Source: Pseudomonas sp. (lineage in GTDB: Bacteria > Pseudomonadota > Gammaproteobacteria > Pseudomonadales > Pseudomonadaceae). Taken from it: a stretch of 64,000 nucleotides of DNA. Position 1 is the stretch's first letter. Each line of letters starts with the position of its first letter. The stretch is from assembly GCF_030684895.1 (NCBI RefSeq), contig NZ_JAUXXP010000090.1, positions 184,393-248,392 on the forward strand, in the 5' to 3' direction. Positions 14,547 to 23,092 of the stretch are shown here, one piece after another. The notes under the pieces were generated by a model, which had not been told where the DNA came from, searched no databases, and was given only the letters and a program-made list of their open reading frames with translations. Position numbers and translations under genes: made by a program.

Positions 14547-17258
14547 ACCGAGGCTCTTGGCTCGCGCCACCGCCTGGGTACGCCGCTCCACACCAAGCTT
14601 GCTGTTGATATGACGGGCGTGGGTTTTCACCGTGTGCAGGGAGATAAACAGGCTGTCGCTGATCTCCTGATTCGAGCAGCCCTGGGCGATCAGTTGCAGC
14701 ACCGACAGCTCGCGCGAACTGAGGGCATCAACCACGCCGGCATAGTCGTCCTGGCCAACTGCCTGCGCTGACTGCGGCAGGTGCTGCCGCAAGGCTTCAA
14801 TCAAAGGGCTCGCGTCCTGCCCCAGCAACTGCTCGCGCAGCCACTCGGGTTGCTGACTCAGCAGCCCATGGAACGGCAACAACCCACCACCAGCGGCGGC
14901 CTGCAAGGCGCTGCGCAACTGTTGCTGCGCCTCACGCTCACGTCCGCTATCACGCAGCAAGGCGGTCAGCTGCATCTGCGCAATCGCCCCCAGCAACTGG
15001 CCGCCAGCGTTCTGCGCCAGCTGACTCAGCCCGCGCAAACGCCGCTCAGCTTGCTCATCCTCGCCCTGCAAACGCTCGTAAGTGGCCAGGTGCAATTGGA
15101 TATGCAGCGGCAATTGCGGATGGAACTCCGGGGCCGCAGCCGCCTGCTCGCCGCCATAGGCATCCAGCAGCCGGCTCAGCCAGACGCCCGCCAGCTCGGT
15201 CTGCCCCTGACGCAGCCACAGCTCACATTTGGTCAGGGTGATCATCGCCAGGTAATAGATCGCTGGAATGTCCCAGATATGCATCAGCCGCTCGGCTTCG
15301 GCCAACTGGGCAAAGGCTTCTGGCAGGTTGCCGCTGCGCCCTTCCAGGCTGGCCAGTACGCAGTAACCGATCAGCACGCTGATATCACGGCAACCACGCG
15401 CCTCGGCAATCCCGGCCAACAGGCGCTGGCGGGCCTGTTGCGGCTGCAAGCGCAGACTCAGCAGATAACCTTCGTAGAGTGTCAGCCGTCCGCGTGCAGC
15501 GTACTGCCGCTGGGCCGGCAGATTGGCCAGACGCTGCTGGCCCTGATGCACTTCGTCCAGCGCGCGCAGCACTTCACCACGGGCCTGCAGCACGCGCGCA
15601 CGATCGTAATGAGCTAGGGCCTCGAACAGCGGATTGCCGACCCGCTGCGCCAGTTCCAGAGCTTCCCGATTCAGTCCGCGAGCACGCCAAAGATCACCAT
15701 GGACGATGGCCAAGTTGGCCAGGCTAGAGAGACACATCAGACGCTGCCCGTAGCGATCCAGCGGCAGACAACTCAGTGCCTCACTGCAATAGGCCTGGGC
15801 CTTGGCACTGTCACCACGGCCCCGGGCAATCACCCCACTCAGGGCCAGCCACTGGGCAAGCAGGCCTTCCTGCTCACTGCGATCGCGCGCAGGGAGAAAG
15901 CGCCCCAGCTCAGCCAACAGCTCTTCGGCGGCATCCAGCTGGCAGGCCAGCGCCAGCGCCCAGCCATACAGCAGAATCAGGCGCGGCGTGCTGGTCAGCA
16001 GGCTGTCTGGCAAGTCCATCTTCCAGCGCAGCAAGGTCGCGACGTTCTGCTCGGCCAGCAGTTGTTCCTCGGAGAGGTTCTGTACCAGGTTGGCTGCCAC
16101 GTCCGGTTGACCGGCGCGCAACGCTTGCTCGATGGCTTCATCCAGCATTCCCTCGGCACTGAACCAGCGGCATGCGCGCAAGTGCAGGCCTGAAGTTGGC
16201 TGCGGACGGCTGCGCAGCAGATCGGAAAACAGGTGGTGATAGCGAAACCATTTCCCCTGTTCGTCCAGTGGCACCAGAAATACCTGGTGCGCCTGCAGGT
16301 GACGGAGAATCGCGGCGCTGTCATGGGCATCACGCAAGGCGTCGCACAGCTCGGCGCAGAAGCGATCCTGGCAAGCGGTCTCGTAGAGAAACGCCTGCAA
16401 CTCGGCCGGCTGGCGCTCGATCACCTCTTCCAGCAGATAGTCATGGATCAGGCCGTCACTGCCCTTAGCCAGCGCCGGCAGTGCCGTTGATTCCTGCGCT
16501 TCACTGGCAGCCAGCGACCACAAACGCAAACCCGCTACCCAGCCTTCGCTGCGCTGCAACAAGACAGCCAGCGCTTCAGCCGACAGCACGCTGCCCTGCA
16601 GCGCAAGCAACTCGGTGCTTTCTGCATCGGTCAGGCGCAGATCCTGCTCGTGCAATTCCAGCAACTGACGCGACAGGCGCAGGCGCGCCAGGTGCCAATC
16701 GGGGCGCTGCCGGCTGGTGACCAGCATCACCAGGCCGGGCGGCAGGTGGCTTAGAAAGAACTGCAAACAGCGGTCGAGCACCGCGCCCTGGGCCAGGTGG
16801 TAGTCATCCAGCACCAGCAGCAACGGCTGCTGCGGATCAAGACGCAGCGTCAGCTCATCGAGCAGACCGTCGAGCCACTCCTCAAAAGCGAAGGGTTGAT
16901 GCCGTTGGCGCAGACGCAGCAGCCCCAACGCTTCCTGCCCAACGCCGGGAAAAAACTGCTGCAGACCGCTAAGCAAGCGCTCAAGAAAGCGCCCGGGATC
17001 ACTGTCCCGCGAACTCAAGCCCAGCCATAGGCTTTGCCACTGCTCGGGTAGATGCTCGCAGAACTCGATGGCCAATGAGCTTTTACCGAAGCCCGCCGGC
17101 GCGCTCACCAGCAGCAGGCGCCCCGCCAAGCCACCCAGCAGGCGCTCGCATAACCCCGGGCGTGGCACATAACTGGCCGGTAACGGTGGTCGATAGAAAT
17201 GCCCGCCCAGTACGTTGGGCGCGGCAACCAAGCCAGGAATGCGGGACAGATCAGTCAT
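14535..17258 (-). CDS. MalT-like ATP-dependent LuxR-family regulator
   Basis: A 907-residue STAND-type activator. It has an N-terminal NTPase with Walker A APAGFGKS at residues 53-60 and Walker B LLLVLDDYH. A long superhelical TPR-like middle (about 400-800, with repeats such as LALSGVIARGRGDSAKAQAYCSEALS) follows, and a C-terminal LuxR helix-turn-helix (LSSRELSVLQLIAQGCSNQEISDSLFISLHTVKTH). Such proteins bind ATP and a small inducer, then oligomerise and activate nearby operons. The DUF1302/DUF1329 and acyl-CoA synthetase genes lie next on the same strand and are plausible targets. The inducer is unknown; a fatty-acid or sterol-like molecule would fit the context. Confidence 0.9.
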   Translation of the reverse strand: MTDLSRIPGLVAAPNVLGGHFYRPPLPASYVPRPGLCERLLGGLAGRLLLVSAPAGFGKSSLAIEFCEHLPEQWQSLWLGLSSRDSDPGRFLERLLSGLQQFFPGVGQEALGLLRLRQRHQPFAFEEWLDGLLDELTLRLDPQQPLLLVLDDYHLAQGAVLDRCLQFFLSHLPPGLVMLVTSRQRPDWHLARLRLSRQLLELHEQDLRLTDAESTELLALQGSVLSAEALAVLLQRSEGWVAGLRLWSLAASEAQESTALPALAKGSDGLIHDYLLEEVIERQPAELQAFLYETACQDRFCAELCDALRDAHDSAAILRHLQAHQVFLVPLDEQGKWFRYHHLFSDLLRSRPQPTSGLHLRACRWFSAEGMLDEAIEQALRAGQPDVAANLVQNLSEEQLLAEQNVATLLRWKMDLPDSLLTSTPRLILLYGWALALACQLDAAEELLAELGRFLPARDRSEQEGLLAQWLALSGVIARGRGDSAKAQAYCSEALSCLPLDRYGQRLMCLSSLANLAIVHGDLWRARGLNREALELAQRVGNPLFEALAHYDRARVLQARGEVLRALDEVHQGQQRLANLPAQRQYAARGRLTLYEGYLLSLRLQPQQARQRLLAGIAEARGCRDISVLIGYCVLASLEGRSGNLPEAFAQLAEAERLMHIWDIPAIYYLAMITLTKCELWLRQGQTELAGVWLSRLLDAYGGEQAAAAPEFHPQLPLHIQLHLATYERLQGEDEQAERRLRGLSQLAQNAGGQLLGAIAQMQLTALLRDSGREREAQQQLRSALQAAAGGGLLPFHGLLSQQPEWLREQLLGQDASPLIEALRQHLPQSAQAVGQDDYAGVVDALSSRELSVLQLIAQGCSNQEISDSLFISLHTVKTHARHINSKLGVERRTQAVARAKSLGLLR

Positions 17259-17490
17259 CAGCCAGTTTCTTGTAGTAGTCAGGCAGAGGCACTACCAATG
17301 CCCCGCAGACTAGCCTCTTGATGGGCGCATTTGAAGCCCTTGTGGCCAGTCAGGTAGCAAACGGCAATGATTGTTTATCCTCTATTGAGTATTTTCCGGG
17401 TTTTATCACAGGCATAAAAAAATAGCCGGAGCCACTTTTAACCTCGCGTAGCGACGGCCCGAAGGGGAACAACCATGAATACCGGCCATA
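17259..17490. other. Gap upstream of the MalT-like gene, with a repeated motif
   Basis: About 230 bases. The right part holds a motif (17416-17467) that recurs at 43890. An ATG at 17475 with a good GGGG site precedes a frame that would run antisense through the DUF1329 gene; I do not accept it as a gene. Confidence 0.45.
17416..17467 (+). repeat. Repeated intergenic motif, copy 1
   Basis: A run of A, TAGC, and then TTAACCTYGCGTAGCRACG followed by GCCC and RAAGGG. The same motif, with few substitutions and one single-base gap, is at 43890-43941 near the amtB promoter. Confidence 0.6.
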
Positions 17491-17494
17491 AAAA

Positions 17495-17516
17495 AACCGG
17501 CCCTTGCGGGCCGGTT
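17495..17516 (-). terminator. Rho-independent terminator of the DUF1302-DUF1329 operon
   Basis: Stem AACCGGCCC / GGGCCGGTT with loop TTGC. On the minus strand it is followed by a run of T, and it lies just after the DUF1329 stop. Confidence 0.85.
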
Positions 17517-17538
17517 CTTTATGCAGCGTTACTCAGGT

Positions 17539-18912
17539 TTAGCGTACGCCAGCCTGGCGCAGGGCCGCTGGGGTGTAATCGCTTTCTTTCGCTGGGTAGT
17601 CGAACTCGTAAGCACTTTTCTCTTCGTTCTTCATACCCAGAGCCAGGTAACGACCGGACAGCAGGTCATACAGGGTCTCTACGCTGTACCACGGCACTTT
17701 CTTATCGTAGTAGTACTGAGCATGGGCTTCAGCCACACGCCACAGAGTACCGCGACCGTCGTAGTGGTCGATGGCAGCAGCTTGCCAGGTATCTTCGTCG
17801 AGGTAGAAGTCACGCTTGGCATAAATATGACGCTCGCCCGATTTCAGGGTTGCAGTCACATTCCATACGCGGTGCAGCTCGTAACGGGTCAGGTCTTGGT
17901 TGATATGGCCAGCCTTGATGATCTGGTCATACTTCAGCTTCGGCGAGTCCAGACGGTAGCTGTTGTAAGGAATATAGATTTCCTTCTTACCGTTGAGCTT
18001 CCACTCGTAACGGTCAGGTGCACCGTTGTACATGTCAAAGTTGTCGGACGTACGCAGACCATCCGCGGCGGTACCTGGACCGTCATAGGACACCTGCGGT
18101 GCACGACGCACGCGACGCTGGCCGGCGTTGTACAGCCACGCCAGACGCGGCTCTTTCACCTGGTTGAGGGTTTCGTGTACCAGCAGCACGTTACCGGCCA
18201 GACGCGAAGGAGCAGTTACCCGCTGCTTGAAGTAGAACAGCACGTTGCTTGGCTTGCTGGTGTCGGCATCCTTCAGCGCACCACGGAAGGTGAACTCATC
18301 CTGGAAGTACACCAGGCTGTAGGAGCCATTCGGCTGCGGAGTCGCCTGGGTAACCAGACGCTTCACGCTGCCGCCACGGTAGCGGGTGATGTGGTTCCAG
18401 ATCGCTTCCAGACCGTCCTTGGGAATCGGGAAGGGGTTAGCCTGCTCGAAGTTCTCCAGACCGTTGCCGCCCTCGACCATCTTGGTGTTGACTGCGTTGT
18501 TCTTCGCCGCGGCCAGGATAAAGTCCGGCATGGTGGCCGTACGATGGGTGGCGAACACCGGCATTTTGTAGCTTTCCGGATAACGCTTGAACATCGCCAG
18601 CTGGCCAGGGGTCAGCTTGTCTTTGTACTGATCCACGTTTTGCGCGGTGATGGTGAACAGCGGTTGCTCACTCGGGAACGGGTCCGAAAGGAAACCAGCA
18701 GCATCGGCAGTACCGGCATTGGCTGGCAGGCCACCCGTCCAGGCTGGGATAGAACCATCGGCATTACCGGCCATTTCCGCGCCGACTGGCGTCAGCGTAG
18801 TACCCAGTTTGGCAGCTTCATCCGGCGAGACCGCCGCCATCACACCGCTGGCCAGCAGCGAGAGTGTCAGGGCGCCGGTTTGCAGCAGACTTTTTGTTGT
18901 TTTCATAGTCAT
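17539..18912 (-). CDS. DUF1329 family periplasmic/outer-membrane lipid-handling protein
   Basis: A 457-residue DUF1329 protein with signal peptide (MKTTKSLLQTGALTLSLLASGVMAA) and an expected lipoprotein-sorting LolB/LolA-like fold. Conserved blocks include IPAWTGGLP near the N-terminus and RYELHRVWNVTATLK and ASGVM...SPDEAAKLG. DUF1329 genes nearly always follow a DUF1302 gene, as here (25-base gap), and are linked to RND-type lipid or sterol export. Start at 18912 is chosen because GAGG lies six bases upstream; 18906 is also possible. The gene ends with a terminator, closing the operon. The cargo is unknown; the neighbouring acyl-CoA synthetase suggests a fatty-acid derivative. Confidence 0.9.
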   Translation of the reverse strand: MTMKTTKSLLQTGALTLSLLASGVMAAVSPDEAAKLGTTLTPVGAEMAGNADGSIPAWTGGLPANAGTADAAGFLSDPFPSEQPLFTITAQNVDQYKDKLTPGQLAMFKRYPESYKMPVFATHRTATMPDFILAAAKNNAVNTKMVEGGNGLENFEQANPFPIPKDGLEAIWNHITRYRGGSVKRLVTQATPQPNGSYSLVYFQDEFTFRGALKDADTSKPSNVLFYFKQRVTAPSRLAGNVLLVHETLNQVKEPRLAWLYNAGQRRVRRAPQVSYDGPGTAADGLRTSDNFDMYNGAPDRYEWKLNGKKEIYIPYNSYRLDSPKLKYDQIIKAGHINQDLTRYELHRVWNVTATLKSGERHIYAKRDFYLDEDTWQAAAIDHYDGRGTLWRVAEAHAQYYYDKKVPWYSVETLYDLLSGRYLALGMKNEEKSAYEFDYPAKESDYTPAALRQAGVR

Positions 18913-18937
18913 AGTCGTCCTCAAAAATCTCGTCCGC

Positions 18938-20854
18938 TTAGAAGTTCACGCCGAAGCTGAGCGCAACGAAGTCGCGGTCAACACTAGTGTTGTATTTGCC
19001 ACCGAAGAAATCGGTGTAAGACAAGCTGGCAGTGTAAGTATTCTGGTATTCAGCATCCAGGCCCAGGCTTACAGCCTTAGCACCTTCAGTGAACAGACCG
19101 TTCGGGCCATAGCCATCAACGTCATGCGACCAGGACACACTTGGTTTCAGGTTCACACCAGAGAAAACATCCGGATAGTCCCAGATAGCACGGGCGCGAT
19201 AACCCCAGGCAGTAGAGGTTACAAAACCATCATCTTCACAGTATTTATTTGCATTAACTGTTGCTGGAGTACCAGCAAATGTTCCGTTATTGATCGTCGA
19301 ACAGAAGTTGCTCGGGAGAATCCCTGGACCGAATACAGCATCACGACCATAACGAGCCTTTGACGTATCCTCCAAACCACCTACATGAACAACACCTACC
19401 TCGCCGATAAGAGTTAAACGGCTAGCTCCCATAACCTGATCAACAAAATGGGTGAAGGTAGTCTGAAACTGTGTAATTTCTTTACGGTTATAACCGTGCA
19501 ATGTACTACCCGGGATCGAAGCTGCACTGCCACCAAGAAGTGAGTAGTTATTAAATGCAGCAAATGCAGGGTTCATTGCAGCGATACCACGTACGCCAGC
19601 ATAGAGAACATCTGTTGAGTTCAACTGCACTGGTGCATTGGGACGATAACTAACCTCACCGGCCCATGAAGTTCCTGTAGGTAGCGTGGTAGCGAAGCTA
19701 ATACCATAAAGACGAATATCCTCCGGATATTCCAGAAAATAGTTACTAGAACCAGCAACATTCGCGATTGCTACCCCTTGGCGCGCTTGAGCAGGAACAG
19801 CAGCACCACCTAATTGAGGAAATGGAGCACCACCCAATATCTGTGCAGAAGTAACATAAGTGCCTAGCCGAGCAGCATTGGCACTAAAAAACGGGGTGCG
19901 ACTATGGTAGTTCATCGCATAAGCACCGAACTCGGTGTCAAGCGGCTCAAATGTGTAACGGAAGGCCAAGCCCCACTGACCGCTATCCCGCGCATCGCTG
20001 TCACCGCTGCGAGGAACGATTACACCTTCAGATGTTGCCTGATAACCAAACGCACGACCAAACGGAGCAACCGCCGGGGTCAAAACAGTGAGGTTTCTAT
20101 CACAGCCATCTGCAACAGCATCGTTCTGAGCAAAGAATGTTCCACAGTTATCAACTACTGTCTGATCCCACTCAATTTGGTAGAACGCCTCCATGGAGAG
20201 GTTCTCAGTCAGACTTTGTTGCACAAAGAACATATTGACAGGAATCAGACCCTCTTTAATCTCTGCGCCTGGTCGGCGAAAGGCGGCCACATCAACAGGG
20301 TTAATCTCGTTGATGCTATTACGGATAAAGGTACTTTCACCCCAGCTAACAACCTGCTTACCGAGACGCACAGAACCCGGTTGATCGCCAATAGCGTAAT
20401 TATGGTAAACGAAGGCATCGAGGATTTCGGCACCGGATGCTTGAGCACCCTGTTTGCGATTGCTGTCACTAATGTCTTTGAACAAACGGCTTTCGTCTTT
20501 TGTCTCGAAGTCATACCAGTATTTACCGCGCACAAAAACACCAGTATCACCGTACTTCAACTCCAGATCGTGAATACCTTTAAATATTTTCGAAAAGGTC
20601 TCACCTTTCTTGAAATTCAAACGACCATCGTCAGTGGTCTGCGAAAGGCCTTTACCACCGTTATGCCCGCCCACTAGATCTGGATCAGCGCCACGTACCG
20701 ACCAGCTCGCGCCAACCGACAGGGACGAGTCGAACTGACCTTCGATTTCACCGATATTGAAAGTAACGCCGAATGCAGGTGCGGCGAGGGTGGATGCGAG
20801 GCTGACGGCCAGTGGCAGTTTTGCCAGGCGCCAGGTTTGTTTTGTTTTTGTCAT
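18938..20854 (-). CDS. DUF1302 family outer-membrane beta-barrel protein
   Basis: A 638-residue DUF1302 protein, predicted to be an outer-membrane barrel. It has a signal peptide (LPLAVSLASTLAAPAFG), a mature start VTFNIGEIEGQFDSSLSVGASWSVRG, alternating beta-strand patterns throughout and a C-terminal strand ending in phenylalanine (VALSFGVNF), the usual barrel-assembly signal. It forms an operon with the DUF1329 gene. Codon use and base composition in the middle of the gene (about 19200-20650) are more AT-rich than at the two ends and in neighbouring genes, which suggests allelic replacement of the surface-exposed part. Regulatory sites lie about 180-310 bases upstream. Export of a hydrophobic compound is inferred from family context. 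Confidence 0.9.
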   Translation of the reverse strand: MTKTKQTWRLAKLPLAVSLASTLAAPAFGVTFNIGEIEGQFDSSLSVGASWSVRGADPDLVGGHNGGKGLSQTTDDGRLNFKKGETFSKIFKGIHDLELKYGDTGVFVRGKYWYDFETKDESRLFKDISDSNRKQGAQASGAEILDAFVYHNYAIGDQPGSVRLGKQVVSWGESTFIRNSINEINPVDVAAFRRPGAEIKEGLIPVNMFFVQQSLTENLSMEAFYQIEWDQTVVDNCGTFFAQNDAVADGCDRNLTVLTPAVAPFGRAFGYQATSEGVIVPRSGDSDARDSGQWGLAFRYTFEPLDTEFGAYAMNYHSRTPFFSANAARLGTYVTSAQILGGAPFPQLGGAAVPAQARQGVAIANVAGSSNYFLEYPEDIRLYGISFATTLPTGTSWAGEVSYRPNAPVQLNSTDVLYAGVRGIAAMNPAFAAFNNYSLLGGSAASIPGSTLHGYNRKEITQFQTTFTHFVDQVMGASRLTLIGEVGVVHVGGLEDTSKARYGRDAVFGPGILPSNFCSTINNGTFAGTPATVNANKYCEDDGFVTSTAWGYRARAIWDYPDVFSGVNLKPSVSWSHDVDGYGPNGLFTEGAKAVSLGLDAEYQNTYTASLSYTDFFGGKYNTSVDRDFVALSFGVNF

Positions 20855-21030
20855 CGACGCTACTCCATGTGTTTTTTGTTATGGATGGTGCGGACTATAG
20901 CCAGCGGGTACTTCTGCTTGATCCCTCTAAAGTGTGATTTGCAGCCCCCAGGCACTCTGGCTCGCAGGTTTCGGCGTGTTTGGCACGGCCGGCAGAGCCA
21001 AGAATGGCTTGGAATGAGCAATTAGCAAGC

Positions 21031-21044
21031 CAAACGCTTGTTTG
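21031..21044. promoter_or_regulatory. Candidate PsrA box
   Basis: CAAAC-GCTT-GTTTG matches the Pseudomonas PsrA operator pattern (S)AAAC-N2-4-GTTT(S) fully. PsrA is a TetR-type sensor of long-chain fatty acids. The site lies about 180 bases upstream of the DUF1302 start and close to the acyl-CoA synthetase 3' end. Function is inferred. Confidence 0.55.
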
Positions 21045-21056
21045 ACTGATCAGTCA
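21043..21056. promoter_or_regulatory. Perfect palindrome overlapping the PsrA-like box
   Basis: TGACTGATCAGTCA is a perfect 14-base palindrome, of a form typical of TetR-family operators. It shares two bases with the PsrA-like box, so two regulators could compete here. Confidence 0.5.
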
Positions 21057-21135
21057 CCAAAAACGACCTGGCTTGGCGCAAATTGAACATCCCGCAAGGT
21101 TGCGCAAACCACTCCAAGAAACCCCCGTTAAATCG

Positions 21136-21166
21136 CGTTAAAGCCTTATGCCATAAGGCCTTAACG
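21136..21166. repeat. 31-base palindrome downstream of the acyl-CoA synthetase gene
   Basis: Arms CGTTAAAGCCTTATG and CATAAGGCCTTAACG match at 14 of 15 positions around one base. It lies 60 bases after the synthetase stop. No T run follows, so a factor-binding or mRNA-stabilising role is as likely as termination. Confidence 0.6.
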
Positions 21167-21225
21167 GTATTGCCCGGTAATCCCATCAACGAGCGAAGTC
21201 TGCACCTCGCCCGTACCTCACAGCC

Positions 21226-22908
21226 TTAGACGGTCGACAGAAATGGGCTGCCGGCAGCCTGCCACTGGACGATATCCAGGCGAATGCGTTTCTTATCCAG
21301 CTTGCCGACGCTGGTCTTGGGAACTTCGGTAACAAGGGCGATTTGCGACGGTATCGCCCACTTGTTGATGCTGCCCTGATCGACAAAAGGCTTGAGGTGT
21401 TCCTTAAGGCCCTTGGCATCCAGGCTCTGGCCATCGCGCAATACCAACAGGGCAAACGGCCGCTCGCCCCACTGCGGATCGACCACGCCCACCACCGCAA
21501 CTTCACGCACGGCAGGGTGGCGGCTGATCAGGTCTTCCAGCTCCAGGGAGGAAATCCACTCGCCGCCGGTCTTGATCACATCCTTGATGCGGTCGCGAAT
21601 GTCGATAAAGCCAAAGTCGTCGATGGTCGCAACATCACCGGTGTGCAGCCAGCCGTGCTCCCACAGTTCAGCGCCCTTCTCCGGTTCGCGAAAATAACCC
21701 TGAGTCAGCCACGGCGCACGCAGCACCAGCTCGCCCTGGCTTTCGCCATCGGCCGGTAACAGGGTGCCATCGGCGGCCATGATGGCGGCTTCCACCAACG
21801 GCACTGGCACGCCCGCCTTGATCCGGTAAGTGGTGCGTTCATCCTCGCTGCCGGCCATCAGCTCATCATTGATATGTGCACAGGAGATCAGCGGGCAGGT
21901 TTCCGACATGCCGTAGGCTGCGGTCAGCTGGATGCCGCGCGCCTTGGCGACCTCATACAACGAGCGGTTGAGTGCGCTACCGCCGATGATCATCTTCAGG
22001 CCACCAAAGTCGTGGCCTTGAGCCCCTGGGGCGGCCAGTACCATCTGCAGAATGGTCGGCACGCAGTGGGAGAAGGTCACCTTCTCTTCCTTGATCAGAC
22101 GGCAAAGCATCTCCGGCTCATAGCGGCCGGGATAGACCTGCTTGATCCCCAGCATGGTGGCCACATATGGAATGCCCCAGGCATGCACGTGGAACATCGG
22201 GGTGATCGGCATATACACATCGTTGGTGCCCAGCAGGCGGATGCTGTCCAGGCTGCCCAGCACGCTGGCTTCAGCCATGGTGTGCAGCACCAGCTGACGG
22301 TGGCTGAAGTACACACCCTTGGGGTTGCCGGTGGTGCCGGTGGTGTAGAAGGTGGTGGCAACCGAGTTCTCGTCGAAATCCGCGAAGTCGTAGCGCGGGC
22401 TGGCGGCGGCCAGCAGGTTTTCGTATTCACCGACCAAGCCCGCTAGGTCGGCGGTTTTCTCGGCGGCATCGGTGAGCAGAATGGTCTTCTCCACCGTGGT
22501 CAGCTGGCTTTCGATGCCTTTGTACAGCGGCACGAACTCGCTGTTGACCAGCACGAACTTATCCTCGGCATGGTTCATGGTGTAGAGAATCTGATCCGCC
22601 GATAGGCGGATGTTGATGGTATGCAGCACCGCGCCGATCATCGGAATGGCGAACATGCACTCTAGGTAACGGTGGCTGTCCCAATCCATCACGGCCACAG
22701 TGTCACCGGCCTTGACCCCGGCTTCGCTGAGCACGTTGGCCAGGCGCGCCACGCGCTCGTTGAGGGTGGCGTAGCTGTAACGCAGCTGATCGCGGTAGAC
22801 GATTTCGCGGGTTTTCTCGTAGCGGATACCGGACAGCAGCAGGCGCTTGATCAACAGCGGCGCTTGGTGTGCATTGTCGGCGGGAGCAATCAGGCGGGTC
22901 TGCAGCAT
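21226..22908 (-). CDS. AlkK-like medium/long-chain acyl-CoA synthetase
   Basis: A 560-residue AMP-forming acyl-CoA ligase activating fatty acids with ATP and CoA. Motifs are the P-loop TTFYTTGTTGNPKGV (about 190), MFHVHAWGIP, the adenine-binding AAYGMSETCP, the hinge and fatty-acid motif (GWLHTGDVATIDDFGFIDIRDRIKDVIKTGGEWIS) and the C-terminal lysine in KTSVGKLDKKRIR. Length and sequence are close to P. putida AlkK. It is divergent from the thiolase gene, with a nine-base inverted repeat in the shared promoter, so the two may be co-regulated in fatty-acid activation and oxidation. It lies upstream of the DUF1302/1329 pair on the same strand but 370 bases away with separate regulatory sites. 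Confidence 0.9.
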   Translation of the reverse strand: MLQTRLIAPADNAHQAPLLIKRLLLSGIRYEKTREIVYRDQLRYSYATLNERVARLANVLSEAGVKAGDTVAVMDWDSHRYLECMFAIPMIGAVLHTINIRLSADQILYTMNHAEDKFVLVNSEFVPLYKGIESQLTTVEKTILLTDAAEKTADLAGLVGEYENLLAAASPRYDFADFDENSVATTFYTTGTTGNPKGVYFSHRQLVLHTMAEASVLGSLDSIRLLGTNDVYMPITPMFHVHAWGIPYVATMLGIKQVYPGRYEPEMLCRLIKEEKVTFSHCVPTILQMVLAAPGAQGHDFGGLKMIIGGSALNRSLYEVAKARGIQLTAAYGMSETCPLISCAHINDELMAGSEDERTTYRIKAGVPVPLVEAAIMAADGTLLPADGESQGELVLRAPWLTQGYFREPEKGAELWEHGWLHTGDVATIDDFGFIDIRDRIKDVIKTGGEWISSLELEDLISRHPAVREVAVVGVVDPQWGERPFALLVLRDGQSLDAKGLKEHLKPFVDQGSINKWAIPSQIALVTEVPKTSVGKLDKKRIRLDIVQWQAAGSPFLSTV

Positions 22909-22975
22909 GGCGGTACCTATTTGTCGGCTTTTTTCAGTGCGGCCAATCTAGAGCCCCCGCAGCCTGCTCAAATCA

Positions 22976-23010
22976 GCCCAAAGAATGATTTTCCGCGTGA
23001 CTCTTTGGGC
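22976..23010. promoter_or_regulatory. Inverted repeat between the synthetase and thiolase genes
   Basis: GCCCAAAGA and TCTTTGGGC, separated by 17 bases, lie in the divergent promoter between 22908 and 23093, a position suited to an operator controlling both genes. Confidence 0.45.
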
Positions 23011-23092
23011 ATTTTTAGTCACGCAGTAGAATCGGCGACTCGCATTCGATGTGTTTGGCCTGCGATCTACTACAAAAACGAGGAGTTTCCTG

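Larger units (their letters stand above)
20855..21225. other. Regulatory region of the DUF1302-DUF1329 operon
   Basis: About 370 bases without a gene. It contains a PsrA-like box, an overlapping perfect palindrome and a 31-base palindrome, each listed separately. Confidence 0.6.

Noticed and set aside
17475..18960. Plus-strand frames through the DUF1329 gene, one with a good ribosome site at 17475
   Set aside because: The first residues fall on a terminator hairpin and the rest is antisense to a clear gene.
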